Origin: Chelatococcus sp. HY11
GTDB taxonomy: Bacteria; Pseudomonadota; Alphaproteobacteria; Rhizobiales; Beijerinckiaceae
DNA length: 64,000 bases
Direction: 5' to 3'
Assembly (NCBI RefSeq): GCF_018398335.1
Contig: NZ_JAHBRX010000001.1
Location: forward strand, 2,906,001 to 2,970,000
Part shown: positions 25,881-34,719 of the stretch, piece by piece
Numbering within the stretch: position 1 is the first letter of the stretch
Layout: every line of letters starts with the position of its first letter
Notes under the pieces: model-generated
Databases searched by the model: none
Told to the model about the DNA's origin: nothing
Seen by the model: only the letters and a program-made list of their open reading frames with translations
Made by a program: the position numbers and the translations under genes

Positions 25881-27286
25881 GATACATGCCCTCCCGTGGC
25901 GCGGGCGAGTTCCGAGCCATAGGTGGCCCGGGTGGCCGTCTGCCCGGTCTTTTGCATGGCCTCGGCAAAAGCGGCGGCCAGATGGTCCGAGGAAGCCTGC
26001 GCGCGAGCCCTCACCGCCTCGACATCGACGCCGACGAGGCGGCCGTTGCGCTTGCGCGCCTGCCCAGCGACAAAAACGCTGTCGATGTCGGATGGCCGCA
26101 CCTGCAAAACGAGGGAGGCGACGGGGTCCGGCGTGCGCGGCGCATGATGAATGCCATCCTGCCGGACCGTGATGATGTCCGCCTGTTTCCCGACCGCCAG
26201 CGAACCGACTTCGGCATCGAGCCCGATCGCCCGGGCGCCATCGATCGTCGCGAAATCATAGACGTCGGCCACCTTCAGATCGATCTCCGGCGGCATGCGG
26301 CCGGCGTCCAGGATCTTCTGATTGTCGATCGCCCGCGCCGTCTGCAGCGCGATGCGCATCTGCGCAAACATGTCGCCTGAATAGTCCGAGACGATATCGA
26401 TGCCGAGCGTGGGGCGCAGCCCGACCGCCAACGCGCGGTTTGTGACGGGAATGCCCATGCCCATCTGCAGCTCCGTCTCCGGCGTGACGCTGAGCGCCCC
26501 GCCGCTGTCGGCGATGGCCTTCAGCTCGTCGTCGCTCGACGCGTTGCAATGAACATGGAGCATGCGGGGACCAAGCAGGCCGGCTTGCGCCAGGCGGGCG
26601 ACGCTGTCGGGCGTCGACAGCGTGCCCATATGCATGGTCATCGGGATATCGAAATCCCGTGCGACGGTGATCTCGTCGGCGGTATGGGCCACCGGTATGA
26701 GGTTGAACTCCGTCAACGCGACGCCCATCGTCACAAGGGCGCTGGCCGGTCGCGCCCGGAAACGCGAGTCGAAGAAGTGGCGCGCATGCCGCACACGAGC
26801 ATCGTGATCGGCGAAGCTGCGTGGCTCGGACGGTACGTCATAGAAGCCGTAATAGAACTGGCCGCGTATGCCAGAACGGTCCAGCCCGTCGATGCCGGCA
26901 TCGGCATGATCGGGTGTGCGCATGATATGGCAGAAGTCGCAGATGGTCGTGATGCCTGCATCAAGCGCCTCGAGCGCACCCGCATAGGTGCTGATCCAGA
27001 CGTCCTCCGGCCGGTAAGCCGTCGCGTAGCCGAGCCGGATGAAGCGGATATATTCCACAAGGCTCCAGTCGGCAGCGACGCCACGGATCGAGGTTTGCCA
27101 GATATGCCTGTGCGTATCGACGAAGCCCGGCGCGACCAGCATGCCTGACACGTCGATGATCTCCGCGTCGCCAGCGTCGATCGACGGACCGATGGCGGCG
27201 ATGATATCGCCTTCGATCAGCAGGTCCGCCGGCTCGCGCGGACCGCCGATCACCTGCCCGCCTTTGAGCAAGATCTGTGTGGGCAC
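25877..27286 (-). CDS. Amidohydrolase superfamily protein (TRZ/ATZ or cytosine-deaminase-like)
   Basis: 469 residues. Metal and catalytic residues are visible as DTHRHIW (HxH), TMHMGT, LHVHCN and the GIDIVSDYSGD Asp. This pattern fits deaminases and dechlorinases of N-heterocycles (guanine deaminase, AtzB/TrzN relatives). The ALEALDAGITTICDF stretch is also characteristic. It is the first enzyme gene after the TetR regulator, 23 bp downstream of it. A heteroaromatic amine or amide substrate is inferred. Confidence 0.88.
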   Translation of the reverse strand: MPTQILLKGGQVIGGPREPADLLIEGDIIAAIGPSIDAGDAEIIDVSGMLVAPGFVDTHRHIWQTSIRGVAADWSLVEYIRFIRLGYATAYRPEDVWISTYAGALEALDAGITTICDFCHIMRTPDHADAGIDGLDRSGIRGQFYYGFYDVPSEPRSFADHDARVRHARHFFDSRFRARPASALVTMGVALTEFNLIPVAHTADEITVARDFDIPMTMHMGTLSTPDSVARLAQAGLLGPRMLHVHCNASSDDELKAIADSGGALSVTPETELQMGMGIPVTNRALAVGLRPTLGIDIVSDYSGDMFAQMRIALQTARAIDNQKILDAGRMPPEIDLKVADVYDFATIDGARAIGLDAEVGSLAVGKQADIITVRQDGIHHAPRTPDPVASLVLQVRPSDIDSVFVAGQARKRNGRLVGVDVEAVRARAQASSDHLAAAFAEAMQKTGQTATRATYGSELARATGGHVS

Positions 27287-27309
27287 CGTTGATCTCTCCA
27301 GTTTGAACG

Positions 27310-27966
27310 TCAGTCGACAGGGCCGGCGGGAGCGGCCTGCATGCCAGCCCTCATGAAGGCGATGGCGTAGCGCAGCGCACCTTCGGGATCGGCCAGGCTG
27401 AATTCCTCGCCAAAAACCGGCTGCAGCCGGCCGTTGTCGGCGCGGATGTAAAGCATCGCCCCGTAAACGCAGGCGACACGCCAGAACAGCTCCTCGGCCG
27501 ACAGCTCCGGGCAGGCCTTGGAGATGGCATCGGCGAAAGCCCGCGCCACTTCATCATAGGCCTGAAACAAGATCCGCTTGACCTCGGGATTGGGATCCGT
27601 GGATGCGCGGCCGGACAAAAGGCGAAACGCGCGCTCGCCATCGTCGCGGGGCTTGCGCAGGGTGGGTTCGATGAACGCGCGCAGCACCACCTCGACATCG
27701 GGCCGGCTGTGGCCGGATGCGGCCATCGCGTCCTTGATCTTGGCGATCCGCTCCCTGTTCATCGGCTCCAGCCGGCGATGGAAGACCGCCTCCAGCAGAC
27801 GCTCTTTCGAACCGAAATGATAGTGAACGGCAGCGGTATTGGCGCTCGCCTCTTCCGCGATCATCCTTGTCGGCACGTTGCTGTAGCCACGCTCAGCAAA
27901 CAGACGCTCCGCGACGTCCATCAACCGCTCGCGCGTGTCTGATGCGACATCCTGAACATGCCTCAT
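27310..27966 (-). CDS. TetR family transcriptional regulator
   Basis: 218 residues. N-terminal TetR helix-turn-helix (about 10-55; RERLMDVAERLFAERGYSNV, then ANTAAVHYHFGSKERLLEAVF) with a C-terminal ligand domain. It leads the minus-strand catabolic operon and is divergent from the Liv-type importer. It is the obvious repressor for both directions. The DNA between starts carries a CAAGCGCTTG palindrome. Confidence 0.93.
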   Translation of the reverse strand: MRHVQDVASDTRERLMDVAERLFAERGYSNVPTRMIAEEASANTAAVHYHFGSKERLLEAVFHRRLEPMNRERIAKIKDAMAASGHSRPDVEVVLRAFIEPTLRKPRDDGERAFRLLSGRASTDPNPEVKRILFQAYDEVARAFADAISKACPELSAEELFWRVACVYGAMLYIRADNGRLQPVFGEEFSLADPEGALRYAIAFMRAGMQAAPAGPVD

Positions 27967-28071
27967 GCGATTTCCTCCACGCCCTCGTGTAATGCAGTCA
28001 ACTGATTAAAGCAAGCGCTTGACACAAGCGCGAAAGTTGGATTGTGTGCCGCGCATATAGGGAGGAATGTC
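27967..28071. promoter_or_regulatory. Divergent promoter/operator between TetR and importer genes
   Basis: A perfect 10-bp palindrome CAAGCGCTTG (28012-28021) overlaps a consensus -35 box TTGACA (28019-28024) reading right; the -10 region is weak. A strong GGAGG ribosome site (28061-28065) precedes the importer start. Overlap of palindrome and -35 box fits TetR repression. Confidence 0.55.
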
Positions 28072-29184
28072 ATGATAATTCTTAAGCGCCACCTGACCGC
28101 GCTCACCTTCGGTGCCATCCTTGCCGTAGCCGGCCAGGCGAACGCAGCCGATCCGGTCAAGCTCGGCCTGATCAATCCGATCAAGACCCTCATCGGCAAG
28201 CAGAATGTCGAGGGAGCGCAACTCGCGGTCGAGATGCTCAACCAGGACGGCGGCATCCTTGGCGGCCGCAAGATCGAGCTCGTGACCTACGACACCAACT
28301 TCTCGCCGCCCGAGGGTGTCGCCGCGATCCAGCGCCTGCTCACCCAGGACAAGGTGAAGGTGATCGCCGGCGAGATCTCCAGCAGCGTGGCGCTGGCGGC
28401 CATTCCGGTTGTCGAGGGCGAGGACGCCATTTTCATGGCTGCGGTGCCGAAGCATCCGGACGTCACGAAATCCGGATACGACAAGGTTTTCCGGATGAAT
28501 ACGACGACGGCGCAAGACGCAAAGTCGTTCGATACGTTCCTTGTGGAAACGATCAAGCCGGAGAAGGTCGCTATTCTTGCGGAAAACAGCGACTTCGGCC
28601 AGGTCACGATCAAGCACATGAAGGAATTGTTCGGCAACAAGCTGGTCTATTCCGACACCTTCGGCATGCAGCAGAATGATTTCGCGGCGATGTCCACGAA
28701 CGCGCGCTCATCCGGCGCGGACACGATCTGCATCGTCGGCTCGAACATGGAGCAGTACGGCAATATCCTGCGCGTTCTCTCTGACCTCGGATTCAAGGGC
28801 CACCGCTGCCTGATGCCAGGCATCCTCAATTCCGAGGGCGTGAAGATCGCCGGCGCGGCGGCGGAACAGGCCTTCAGCGCGGACATCTACGTCCCCGCGA
28901 TCGACAACGCCTTCAACAAGCGCTTCGTCGAAGCTTTCCAGAAGAAATTCGGCCGCAAGCCCGAGAAGATCGAAGTCCTCGGCTTCGAAACGGTCTGGAT
29001 CGCCGCCAAGGCGATGGACAAGGCGGGAACCGCCGACGACACCGCCAAGATCGCCAAGACCATCCATGAAGGCAAATGGGAGACGCCCCGTGGCGAAGTC
29101 ACCTTCGACAAGAACGGTCAGGCTTCCAGCGGTGAGCTGCTCCGGTTGTCCGTCAAGTCCGGCGAGATCGTAGTCGACCGATAG
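28072..29184 (+). CDS. Branched-chain-amino-acid-type ABC transporter substrate-binding protein
   Basis: 370 residues from the ATG at 28072 behind GGAGG. A signal peptide (to about residue 26, AGQANAAD) precedes a type I periplasmic binding fold with LGLINPIKTLIGKQNVEGA, a mid-domain VAILAENSDFGQV and IVGSNMEQYGNILR. Relatives bind amino acids, amides, aromatic acids and ureas. It leads the importer operon divergent from the Mo-hydroxylase cluster, so it probably delivers that pathway's substrate. Confidence 0.92.
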   Translation: MIILKRHLTALTFGAILAVAGQANAADPVKLGLINPIKTLIGKQNVEGAQLAVEMLNQDGGILGGRKIELVTYDTNFSPPEGVAAIQRLLTQDKVKVIAGEISSSVALAAIPVVEGEDAIFMAAVPKHPDVTKSGYDKVFRMNTTTAQDAKSFDTFLVETIKPEKVAILAENSDFGQVTIKHMKELFGNKLVYSDTFGMQQNDFAAMSTNARSSGADTICIVGSNMEQYGNILRVLSDLGFKGHRCLMPGILNSEGVKIAGAAAEQAFSADIYVPAIDNAFNKRFVEAFQKKFGRKPEKIEVLGFETVWIAAKAMDKAGTADDTAKIAKTIHEGKWETPRGEVTFDKNGQASSGELLRLSVKSGEIVVDR

Positions 29185-29220
29185 TCGTCCCGACAGATCC
29201 AAAGGCCATCGGGAGGATGC

Positions 29221-30132
29221 GTGTCACGCGCGCCTCCCGCGGCTGCATGCCGGAACAATGCGATGCTTGAACTTCTCCTTCAGCAAGGCGTGAACGGGCT
29301 GACCCAGGGCATGGCCTATGCCCTCGTGGCGCTCGGCCTGACCATGATCTTCGGCGTGCTCCACGTCATCAATTTCTCGCATGGCGAGCTCTACATGCTG
29401 GGCGGCCTGATGGCGGTCGTCGCCACCACGATGCTCGGCCTGCCCTACGGCGTCGCACTCATCCTGGCCGTCATCGCCGTCGTCATCATCGCCGCGCTTG
29501 TCGACCTGATCGCCGTGCGGCCGGTCCTGCCGACGAAGGATGGCCCATCGACCGTGCTGCTCAGCACATTCGCCGTCAGCCTGCTGCTCCATCAATCGGT
29601 CCTGTCCACCTGGGGGCCCAATCCGTCCCGCGTCGAGGGGCTGGAGGGAACCCTGTCCCTGGGCTCGGTCGTCATCACCAACCACCGGCTGCTCGTGCTG
29701 GCCGCGGGCATCGTCATCCTGCTCGCCATCGAATATGTCCTGCGTCGCACGCTCGTGGGACGCCGCATCAGGGCCGTCGCGCAGAGCGAATTCGCCGCGC
29801 AGGTCGTCGGAATCGATGTCGCGCGCATCCGCACCCTGACCTTCCTGGGAGCGGCCGGGATAGCGGCCGCCGCAGGCGCCCTCATCGCGCCGGTCAGCCT
29901 CTTCACACCATCCATGGGCCAGCACGCCATCATCACCGCCTTCGTAGTCGTCGTCATCGGCGGCATGGGGAACGCGACCGGTGCGGTCGTCTGCGGACTG
30001 CTCCTTGGTCTGCTCGAAGCCTTGGCAAGCGCCTTCATGCCACAGGAAATGGGCACCGCCATCATCTACGCTCTGCTTCTCATGTGCCTTCTCATCCGGC
30101 CGCATGGCCTTTTCGCGGGGCGTGCCCGATGA
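29221..30132 (+). CDS. Branched-chain-type ABC transporter permease (LivH type)
   Basis: 303 residues from a GTG at 29221 that follows GGGAGG; an ATG at 29263 (MLELLLQQGVNG) is the alternative and gives the more familiar LivH N-terminus. About eight hydrophobic segments are visible, with NFSHGELYMLGG and GGMGNATGAVVCG as conserved family motifs. It overlaps the next gene by 4 bp. Confidence 0.92.
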   Translation: MSRAPPAAACRNNAMLELLLQQGVNGLTQGMAYALVALGLTMIFGVLHVINFSHGELYMLGGLMAVVATTMLGLPYGVALILAVIAVVIIAALVDLIAVRPVLPTKDGPSTVLLSTFAVSLLLHQSVLSTWGPNPSRVEGLEGTLSLGSVVITNHRLLVLAAGIVILLAIEYVLRRTLVGRRIRAVAQSEFAAQVVGIDVARIRTLTFLGAAGIAAAAGALIAPVSLFTPSMGQHAIITAFVVVVIGGMGNATGAVVCGLLLGLLEALASAFMPQEMGTAIIYALLLMCLLIRPHGLFAGRAR

Positions 30133-31886
30133 GACGTCTCCTGATCATCCTGGCCATCGCCCTCGCGGTCGCGGCACCCTTCCTGCTCGCCGGGCAAAGC
30201 TATTACAGCGGCCTCCTGGCCTATGCCGCGGTCCTTGCGATCTTCGGCCTGTCGATCAACCTCACGGTGGGTTATCTCGGCCTGATTTCCTTCGGCCACG
30301 CCGCCTTCTTCGGGCTCAGCGCCTATGTCGCCGGGCTGGCGATCATCAACTTCGGCGTCAATTATTGGGTGACCCTGCTGTTCGCGCCGATACCGGCCGC
30401 TCTTCTCGGCGCCCTGGTCGGTTTCGCCTCTGTGCGGCTGGGCGGCGCCTATTTCGCGATCGCCACATTGACGACCGCCGAAATCCTGCGCCTCGTCGTC
30501 TCCAACTGGGTCGATCTCACGCGCGGGCCGCTCGGCCTGATCGTGCGGCGCCCGCGCGTCGAGGCCATCGAATCGCTCGGTCTCGTCTTCCACCAATACT
30601 ACCTCCTGGCGACGCTGCTCGGGCTCGGCCTTGCCGTGTTCATCGTGCATCGGCTGCTCAACAGCCCCACCGGCCGCTCCTGGAAAGTCATCCGCGAATC
30701 CAATGATCTCGCCGAGAGCATCGGCATTCGCACCGTGCGCCAGCGCGTCATCGCCATCGCACTCTCCGGGGGGCTGGCGGGATTTGCCGGCGTCCTGTTC
30801 ATTCCGCGCACGCTCGTCCTCACACCGGATCTGTTCAATCCGATGTTCTCGGCGACAGGCCTCTTGATCGCCATTCTCGGCGGCAAGGGCACGCTGATCG
30901 GCCCGCTTCTTGGCGGCGCCATCTTCGCGGCCCTTCCCGAGACGCTGCGTTTCGTCGATGAATATCGGATCGCGATCTTCGCGCTGATCCTGCTGGCCGT
31001 CATCCGCATCCAACCGGGCGGGCTCGCGCCTCTCTTCCGCCTGACGTCCCCCTTCCGCACACCCCGGGCGCCGGACAAGGGCGGCGAGATCGCCTTCGAG
31101 CCCTCCCCGCGCCTCACGGTGACGGATCTCACCAAACGGTTCGGCGGGCTGACTGCGGTCGACAACGTCCGCATGAGCATCGAGCCCGGCGAACTCGTCG
31201 GCATCATCGGCCCGAACGGCGCCGGCAAGACCACCTGCCTGTCGCTGATCAGCGGTTTCACCCCGCCAACGGAGGGGGAGATCCGCTACGGCGAGCGCAA
31301 GGTGACAGGTGACGCGCCGAGCAGCCTCGTCGCGCATGGACTGGCCCGGACGTTCCAGCAGGCCGCGCTCTGCGGCAGCCAGACCGTCTTCGAAAACGTG
31401 CTCGCCGCCACGAGTTGCCCGGAGCCCGCGTCTCTCCTGAGTTCGGTACTGCGCGGCGCCGGCTGGCGCGCGAGGGAAGCCAAACGCATCCAGCGCGCCT
31501 GGGACTGCCTGGCATTCGTCGGCCTAGCGGAGCGGGCCTCGCTCGAAGCGGGATCGCTTCCTTATGGCGAGCAGAAGATGCTGGCCATTGCCGTTTCGCT
31601 GGCCACGCGGCCGCGCCTCCTGATGCTGGACGAGCCCGCGGCGGGCCTCAACCACACGGAGGCAAACCGGCTGGCCGACCTGCTGCGCGGCCTGCGCCAA
31701 CGCGGGCTGACCATCGTGCTGGTCGATCACAACCTGCGCATGATGATGGCGTTGTGCGACCGCATCATCGTGCTTGATCGCGGCCGCCTGATCGCCCAGG
31801 GCACCCCCGCCGAGATCCAGGCCGACAAGGCCGTCATCGAAGCCTATCTCGGCGGTTACAAGGCGGAGGAGGCGCAGAATGCTTGA
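30129..31886 (+). CDS. LivM-LivG fusion: permease plus ATP-binding protein
   Basis: 585 residues. Residues 1 to about 315 form a LivM-type permease (TVGYLGLISFGHAAFFGLSA in parts, GGKGTLIGPLLGG near its end); residues about 333-585 form a LivG-type ATPase with Walker A GPNGAGKT (361-368), signature-equivalent LPYGEQKMLAIA and Walker B LLMLDEPAAGLN. Such permease-ATPase fusions occur in other alpha- and betaproteobacterial Liv-type systems. The fusion fixes a 1:1 ratio of these subunits. It overlaps the neighbours by 4 and 8 bp. Confidence 0.93.
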   Translation: MRRLLIILAIALAVAAPFLLAGQSYYSGLLAYAAVLAIFGLSINLTVGYLGLISFGHAAFFGLSAYVAGLAIINFGVNYWVTLLFAPIPAALLGALVGFASVRLGGAYFAIATLTTAEILRLVVSNWVDLTRGPLGLIVRRPRVEAIESLGLVFHQYYLLATLLGLGLAVFIVHRLLNSPTGRSWKVIRESNDLAESIGIRTVRQRVIAIALSGGLAGFAGVLFIPRTLVLTPDLFNPMFSATGLLIAILGGKGTLIGPLLGGAIFAALPETLRFVDEYRIAIFALILLAVIRIQPGGLAPLFRLTSPFRTPRAPDKGGEIAFEPSPRLTVTDLTKRFGGLTAVDNVRMSIEPGELVGIIGPNGAGKTTCLSLISGFTPPTEGEIRYGERKVTGDAPSSLVAHGLARTFQQAALCGSQTVFENVLAATSCPEPASLLSSVLRGAGWRAREAKRIQRAWDCLAFVGLAERASLEAGSLPYGEQKMLAIAVSLATRPRLLMLDEPAAGLNHTEANRLADLLRGLRQRGLTIVLVDHNLRMMMALCDRIIVLDRGRLIAQGTPAEIQADKAVIEAYLGGYKAEEAQNA

Positions 31887-32568
31887 GCTTTCCGGACTCT
31901 GCGTCACCTATGGCAAGGTCAGGGCTGTCGAGGATATCGCGCTGACCGCCGGCCGTGGCGAAGCGGTCGCGCTCATCGGCGCCAATGGCGCCGGCAAGTC
32001 CTCCATCCTCAAAGCGATCCTTGGCCTGGCGACGTCTTCAGGTTCGATCCGCATCGACGGCACGGAGCTCAGTGGACGGCCAAGCCACGTGCGTGTCGCC
32101 AGCGGCGTGGCGCTGTCCCCCGAGGGCCGCCACGTCTTCCCGCAGATGACCGTGCTCGAGAACCTCGAGATGGGTTTCATCGGCGGTGATTTCCCAGCGC
32201 TGTGCGAGGACATGCTGGAGCTGTTCCCTCGCCTGCGCGAACGCAGCGGCCAGCTCGCCGGCAGCATGTCCGGCGGCGAGCAGCAGATGCTCGCGATCGC
32301 ACGCGCCCTGATGTCACGGCCGAAGGTGCTGATGCTGGACGAGCCCACGCTCGGATTGGCCCCGATCATCGTCGACCAGATCCGCGAACTGATCGGCCTG
32401 CTCAAGGCCAGGGGCATGACTGTTCTGCTGGCCGAGCAGAATGCCGAGATGGCGCTCGCGGCCACGGACCGCGCCTATGTGCTGGAAACCGGCCATATCA
32501 CGACAACGGGCGCCTCGGCGGAACTTGCGGCGGACGCCGCGATCCGACGCGCCTATCTCGGGCTCTGA
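31879..32568 (+). CDS. Branched-chain-type ABC transporter ATP-binding protein (LivF type)
   Basis: 229 residues. Walker A GANGAGKSS, signature MSGGEQQMLAIARAL, Walker B LMLDEPTLGLAP. Length and sequence are typical of LivF, the second ATPase of these importers. It overlaps the fusion gene by 8 bp and is followed 40 bp later by the cyclase-family gene. Confidence 0.95.
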   Translation: MLELSGLCVTYGKVRAVEDIALTAGRGEAVALIGANGAGKSSILKAILGLATSSGSIRIDGTELSGRPSHVRVASGVALSPEGRHVFPQMTVLENLEMGFIGGDFPALCEDMLELFPRLRERSGQLAGSMSGGEQQMLAIARALMSRPKVLMLDEPTLGLAPIIVDQIRELIGLLKARGMTVLLAEQNAEMALAATDRAYVLETGHITTTGASAELAADAAIRRAYLGL

Positions 32569-32608
32569 TGGCCCCGATCCCCAGAATGACAACACGGACA
32601 TTGTGCTG

Positions 32609-33391
32609 ATGGCGCGTATCGTTGACCTCTCCATCCCCATTGAGAACGACGTGGTGAGCGATCCGGATTTTTCGCGTCCGAAGATCACCTATCTCGCGCA
32701 TGACATGACGATCGATCGCATGCGGACGTCCTTCCCCAGCCTGGAAGCGCATCATCTCCCGGACGGCGCCGCCTGGGCGATTGAAACGCTGGAGGTGACG
32801 ACCCATCACGGAACGCATCTCGACGCGCCCTATCACTTTCACCCCACGACCAATCATGACCTCGTCGAAGGCGGGGAACCCTCCCCGACCATCGATGAGA
32901 TCCCGCTCGAATGGTGCTTCAAGCCCGGCGTGAAACTCGATTTTCGTCACTTCCCGGACGGTTATGTCGCGACGGTCGACGACGTCATCGCAGAGCTCGA
33001 CAGGATCGGCCACACGCTCCAGCCCCTCGACATCGTTCTGATCAACACGCGAGCCGGCTCCCGTTATTCACGCGAAGACTACGTGACCGCCGGCTGCGGT
33101 GTCGGCCGCGAGGCGACGCTTTTCCTGGCACGGCAAGGTATCAAGATAACCGGCACCGATGCCTGGAGCTGGGACGCGCCCTTCAACTTCACCCGCGAGA
33201 AAGTGGAGGAGACCGGCGACTACGGCCTCGTCTGGGAAGGACATAAGGCAGGACGCGAACGCCTCTACTGCCATCTTGAGAAGCTGCACCAGCTGGAGGT
33301 CCTTCCCCCGACCGGCTTCACTGTCGCGTGTTTCCCCGTCAAGATTCGCAAGGCTTCGGCCGGCTGGACGCGGGCCGTCGCCATCCTCTGA
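32609..33391 (+). CDS. Cyclase family metal-dependent hydrolase (kynurenine-formamidase-like)
   Basis: 260 residues from the ATG at 32609. The hallmark THHGTHLDAPYHF supplies the His/Asp zinc ligands of the cyclase/KynB/isatin hydrolase family, whose members hydrolyse formamides or strained cyclic amides. Opening MARIVDLSIPIENDV is also typical. Its position at the end of the importer operon ties it to the cluster with the amidohydrolase and Mo hydroxylase; opening of a ring amide is a reasonable guess. Confidence 0.9.
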   Translation: MARIVDLSIPIENDVVSDPDFSRPKITYLAHDMTIDRMRTSFPSLEAHHLPDGAAWAIETLEVTTHHGTHLDAPYHFHPTTNHDLVEGGEPSPTIDEIPLEWCFKPGVKLDFRHFPDGYVATVDDVIAELDRIGHTLQPLDIVLINTRAGSRYSREDYVTAGCGVGREATLFLARQGIKITGTDAWSWDAPFNFTREKVEETGDYGLVWEGHKAGRERLYCHLEKLHQLEVLPPTGFTVACFPVKIRKASAGWTRAVAIL

Positions 33392-33424
33392 GACGCAGCG
33401 TCCCTACCAAGGGAGAGTTGTTTG

Positions 33425-33449
33425 GCGGGCCGTGGCCTCATCGGCCCGC
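33425..33449 (+). terminator. Hairpin after the cyclase-family gene
   Basis: Perfect 8-bp stem GCGGGCCG/CGGCCCGC with a 9-nt loop, 33 bp after the stop of the importer operon. No T tract follows, so intrinsic termination is uncertain; it may mark the mRNA 3' end. Confidence 0.45.
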
Positions 33450-33582
33450 TGATCGCGACAATCTGCCGTCGACATCGAAAACAATCCTATGACCTGCCAG
33501 CCCTGACTGCCAAAAACCGCCAGCGTTTTTGACCGGAGACGTCATGCCTGTCGTGGAAGCGCGCATTTGCGCGATTGACTAC

Positions 33583-33600
33583 ATACCAACCGGTTGGTAT
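33583..33600. promoter_or_regulatory. Perfect 18-bp palindrome, probable TetR operator
   Basis: ATACCAACCGGTTGGTAT is perfectly self-complementary and ends 25 bp upstream of the TetR start at 33626. Size, symmetry and placement are those of an autoregulatory TetR-family operator; the ACCAACCGGTTGGT core resembles operators I recall for this family. Confidence 0.75.
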
Positions 33601-33625
33601 TTAGAGGCGAAGAGAGGATGCCTCG

Positions 33626-34252
33626 ATGTCCCGTGCCGCCGGAAAACCTGACGCCCGATCAAAGCTGCTCGATGTCGCGCTGACACTCGTCCGCGCCAAG
33701 GGCTACTCGGCGACGTCGGTGGACGAATTGTGCGCGGCCGCGGGCGTGACGAAGGGCGCCTTCTTCCATCATTTCAAGAGCAAGGACGCGCTCGCCGTCG
33801 CGGCAGCGGACTACTGGTCGCAGACGACGGGAGCCCTGTTTGCCGCTGCGCCCTATCATAATCACGCCGATCCGCTGGATCGCGTGCTGGGCTATGTCGC
33901 TTTCCGCAAGGAACTCCTGCAGGGCGACGTACCGGAATTCACCTGCCTTGTCGGCACTATGGTGCAGGAAGCCTACGAGAGCACGCCCGCGATTCGCGAT
34001 GCCTGCGAACGCAGCATAAGCGGCCATGCCGCGACGCTGGAGGCCGACATCCAGGCGGCGATCGACGATCGCCGACTGTCACCAGACTGGAGCGCGCAAT
34101 CGCTCGCCCTGCACACACAGGCCGTTCTGCAGGGCGCATTCATTCTGGCCAAGGCAAAAGGCGGCGCGGCCGCCGCGGCGGACAGCATAGACCACCTTCG
34201 CCGTTATCTCGAGCTGCTGTTCCGGCCCCGGGCCGGCCAGTCCACCACCTGA
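33626..34252 (+). CDS. TetR/AcrR family transcriptional regulator
   Basis: 208 residues. The helix-turn-helix (about 12-58; SKLLDVALTLVRAKGYSATSV, then GVTKGAFFHHFKSKDALA) is followed by a YxaF/LmrA-like ligand domain ending SLALHTQAVLQGAFILAKAKGG (shown in part). It lies directly behind the perfect 18-bp palindrome and is followed 23 bp later by an SRPBCC gene, a pairing seen in many proteobacteria. The inducer is unknown. Confidence 0.93.
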   Translation: MSRAAGKPDARSKLLDVALTLVRAKGYSATSVDELCAAAGVTKGAFFHHFKSKDALAVAAADYWSQTTGALFAAAPYHNHADPLDRVLGYVAFRKELLQGDVPEFTCLVGTMVQEAYESTPAIRDACERSISGHAATLEADIQAAIDDRRLSPDWSAQSLALHTQAVLQGAFILAKAKGGAAAAADSIDHLRRYLELLFRPRAGQSTT

Positions 34253-34275
34253 AACGCAACAGAGAGGAACGCACC

Positions 34276-34719
34276 ATGCCAAGCACCGTCCAATTTCATC
34301 GCGTCATCGCCGCAAAGCCGGAGAAGCTCTATCGGGCCTTCGTCGAACCGGATGCGGTGGCGAACTGGCTTCCGCCCTATGGCTTCCTCTGCACCGTGCA
34401 TGAGCTGGATGCGAAAGAGGGCGGCAAGCACCGCATGTCCTTCCGCAACTTCACCACCGGCGAGAGCCATTCCTTCGGCGGCACGTATCTCGAACTCGTT
34501 CCGGGGGAACGGCTCGTCTACACGGACCGTTTCGACGATCCCAACCTGCCCGGCGAGATGAAAGTCACGGTGACGCTGAAAGCCGTTTCGGTCGGCACGG
34601 AACTGCGTATCGAGCAGCAGGGCATTCCCGACATCATCCCGGCGGAAGCCTGCTATCTCGGCTGGCAGGAATCACTCCGGAAGCTTGCTAAACTCGTGGA
34701 ACCGGAGATCAACCAGTAA
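34276..34719 (+). CDS. SRPBCC/AHSA1-like protein
   Basis: 147 residues behind GAGAGGAACG. The Bet v 1-like helix-grip fold is recognised from VIAAKPEKLYRAFVEPDAVANW, the GGTYLELVPGERLVYTDRF segment (shown in part) and ELRIEQQGIP. AHSA1-type proteins bind hydrophobic ligands or modulate partner enzymes. It is in an operon with the upstream TetR gene and may bind the same inducer. Confidence 0.9.
   Translation: MPSTVQFHRVIAAKPEKLYRAFVEPDAVANWLPPYGFLCTVHELDAKEGGKHRMSFRNFTTGESHSFGGTYLELVPGERLVYTDRFDDPNLPGEMKVTVTLKAVSVGTELRIEQQGIPDIIPAEACYLGWQESLRKLAKLVEPEINQ

Noticed and set aside
30066-31337. Long minus-strand open frame opposite the LivM-LivG fusion
   Set aside because: Antisense shadow; low-complexity charged translation, no start signals.
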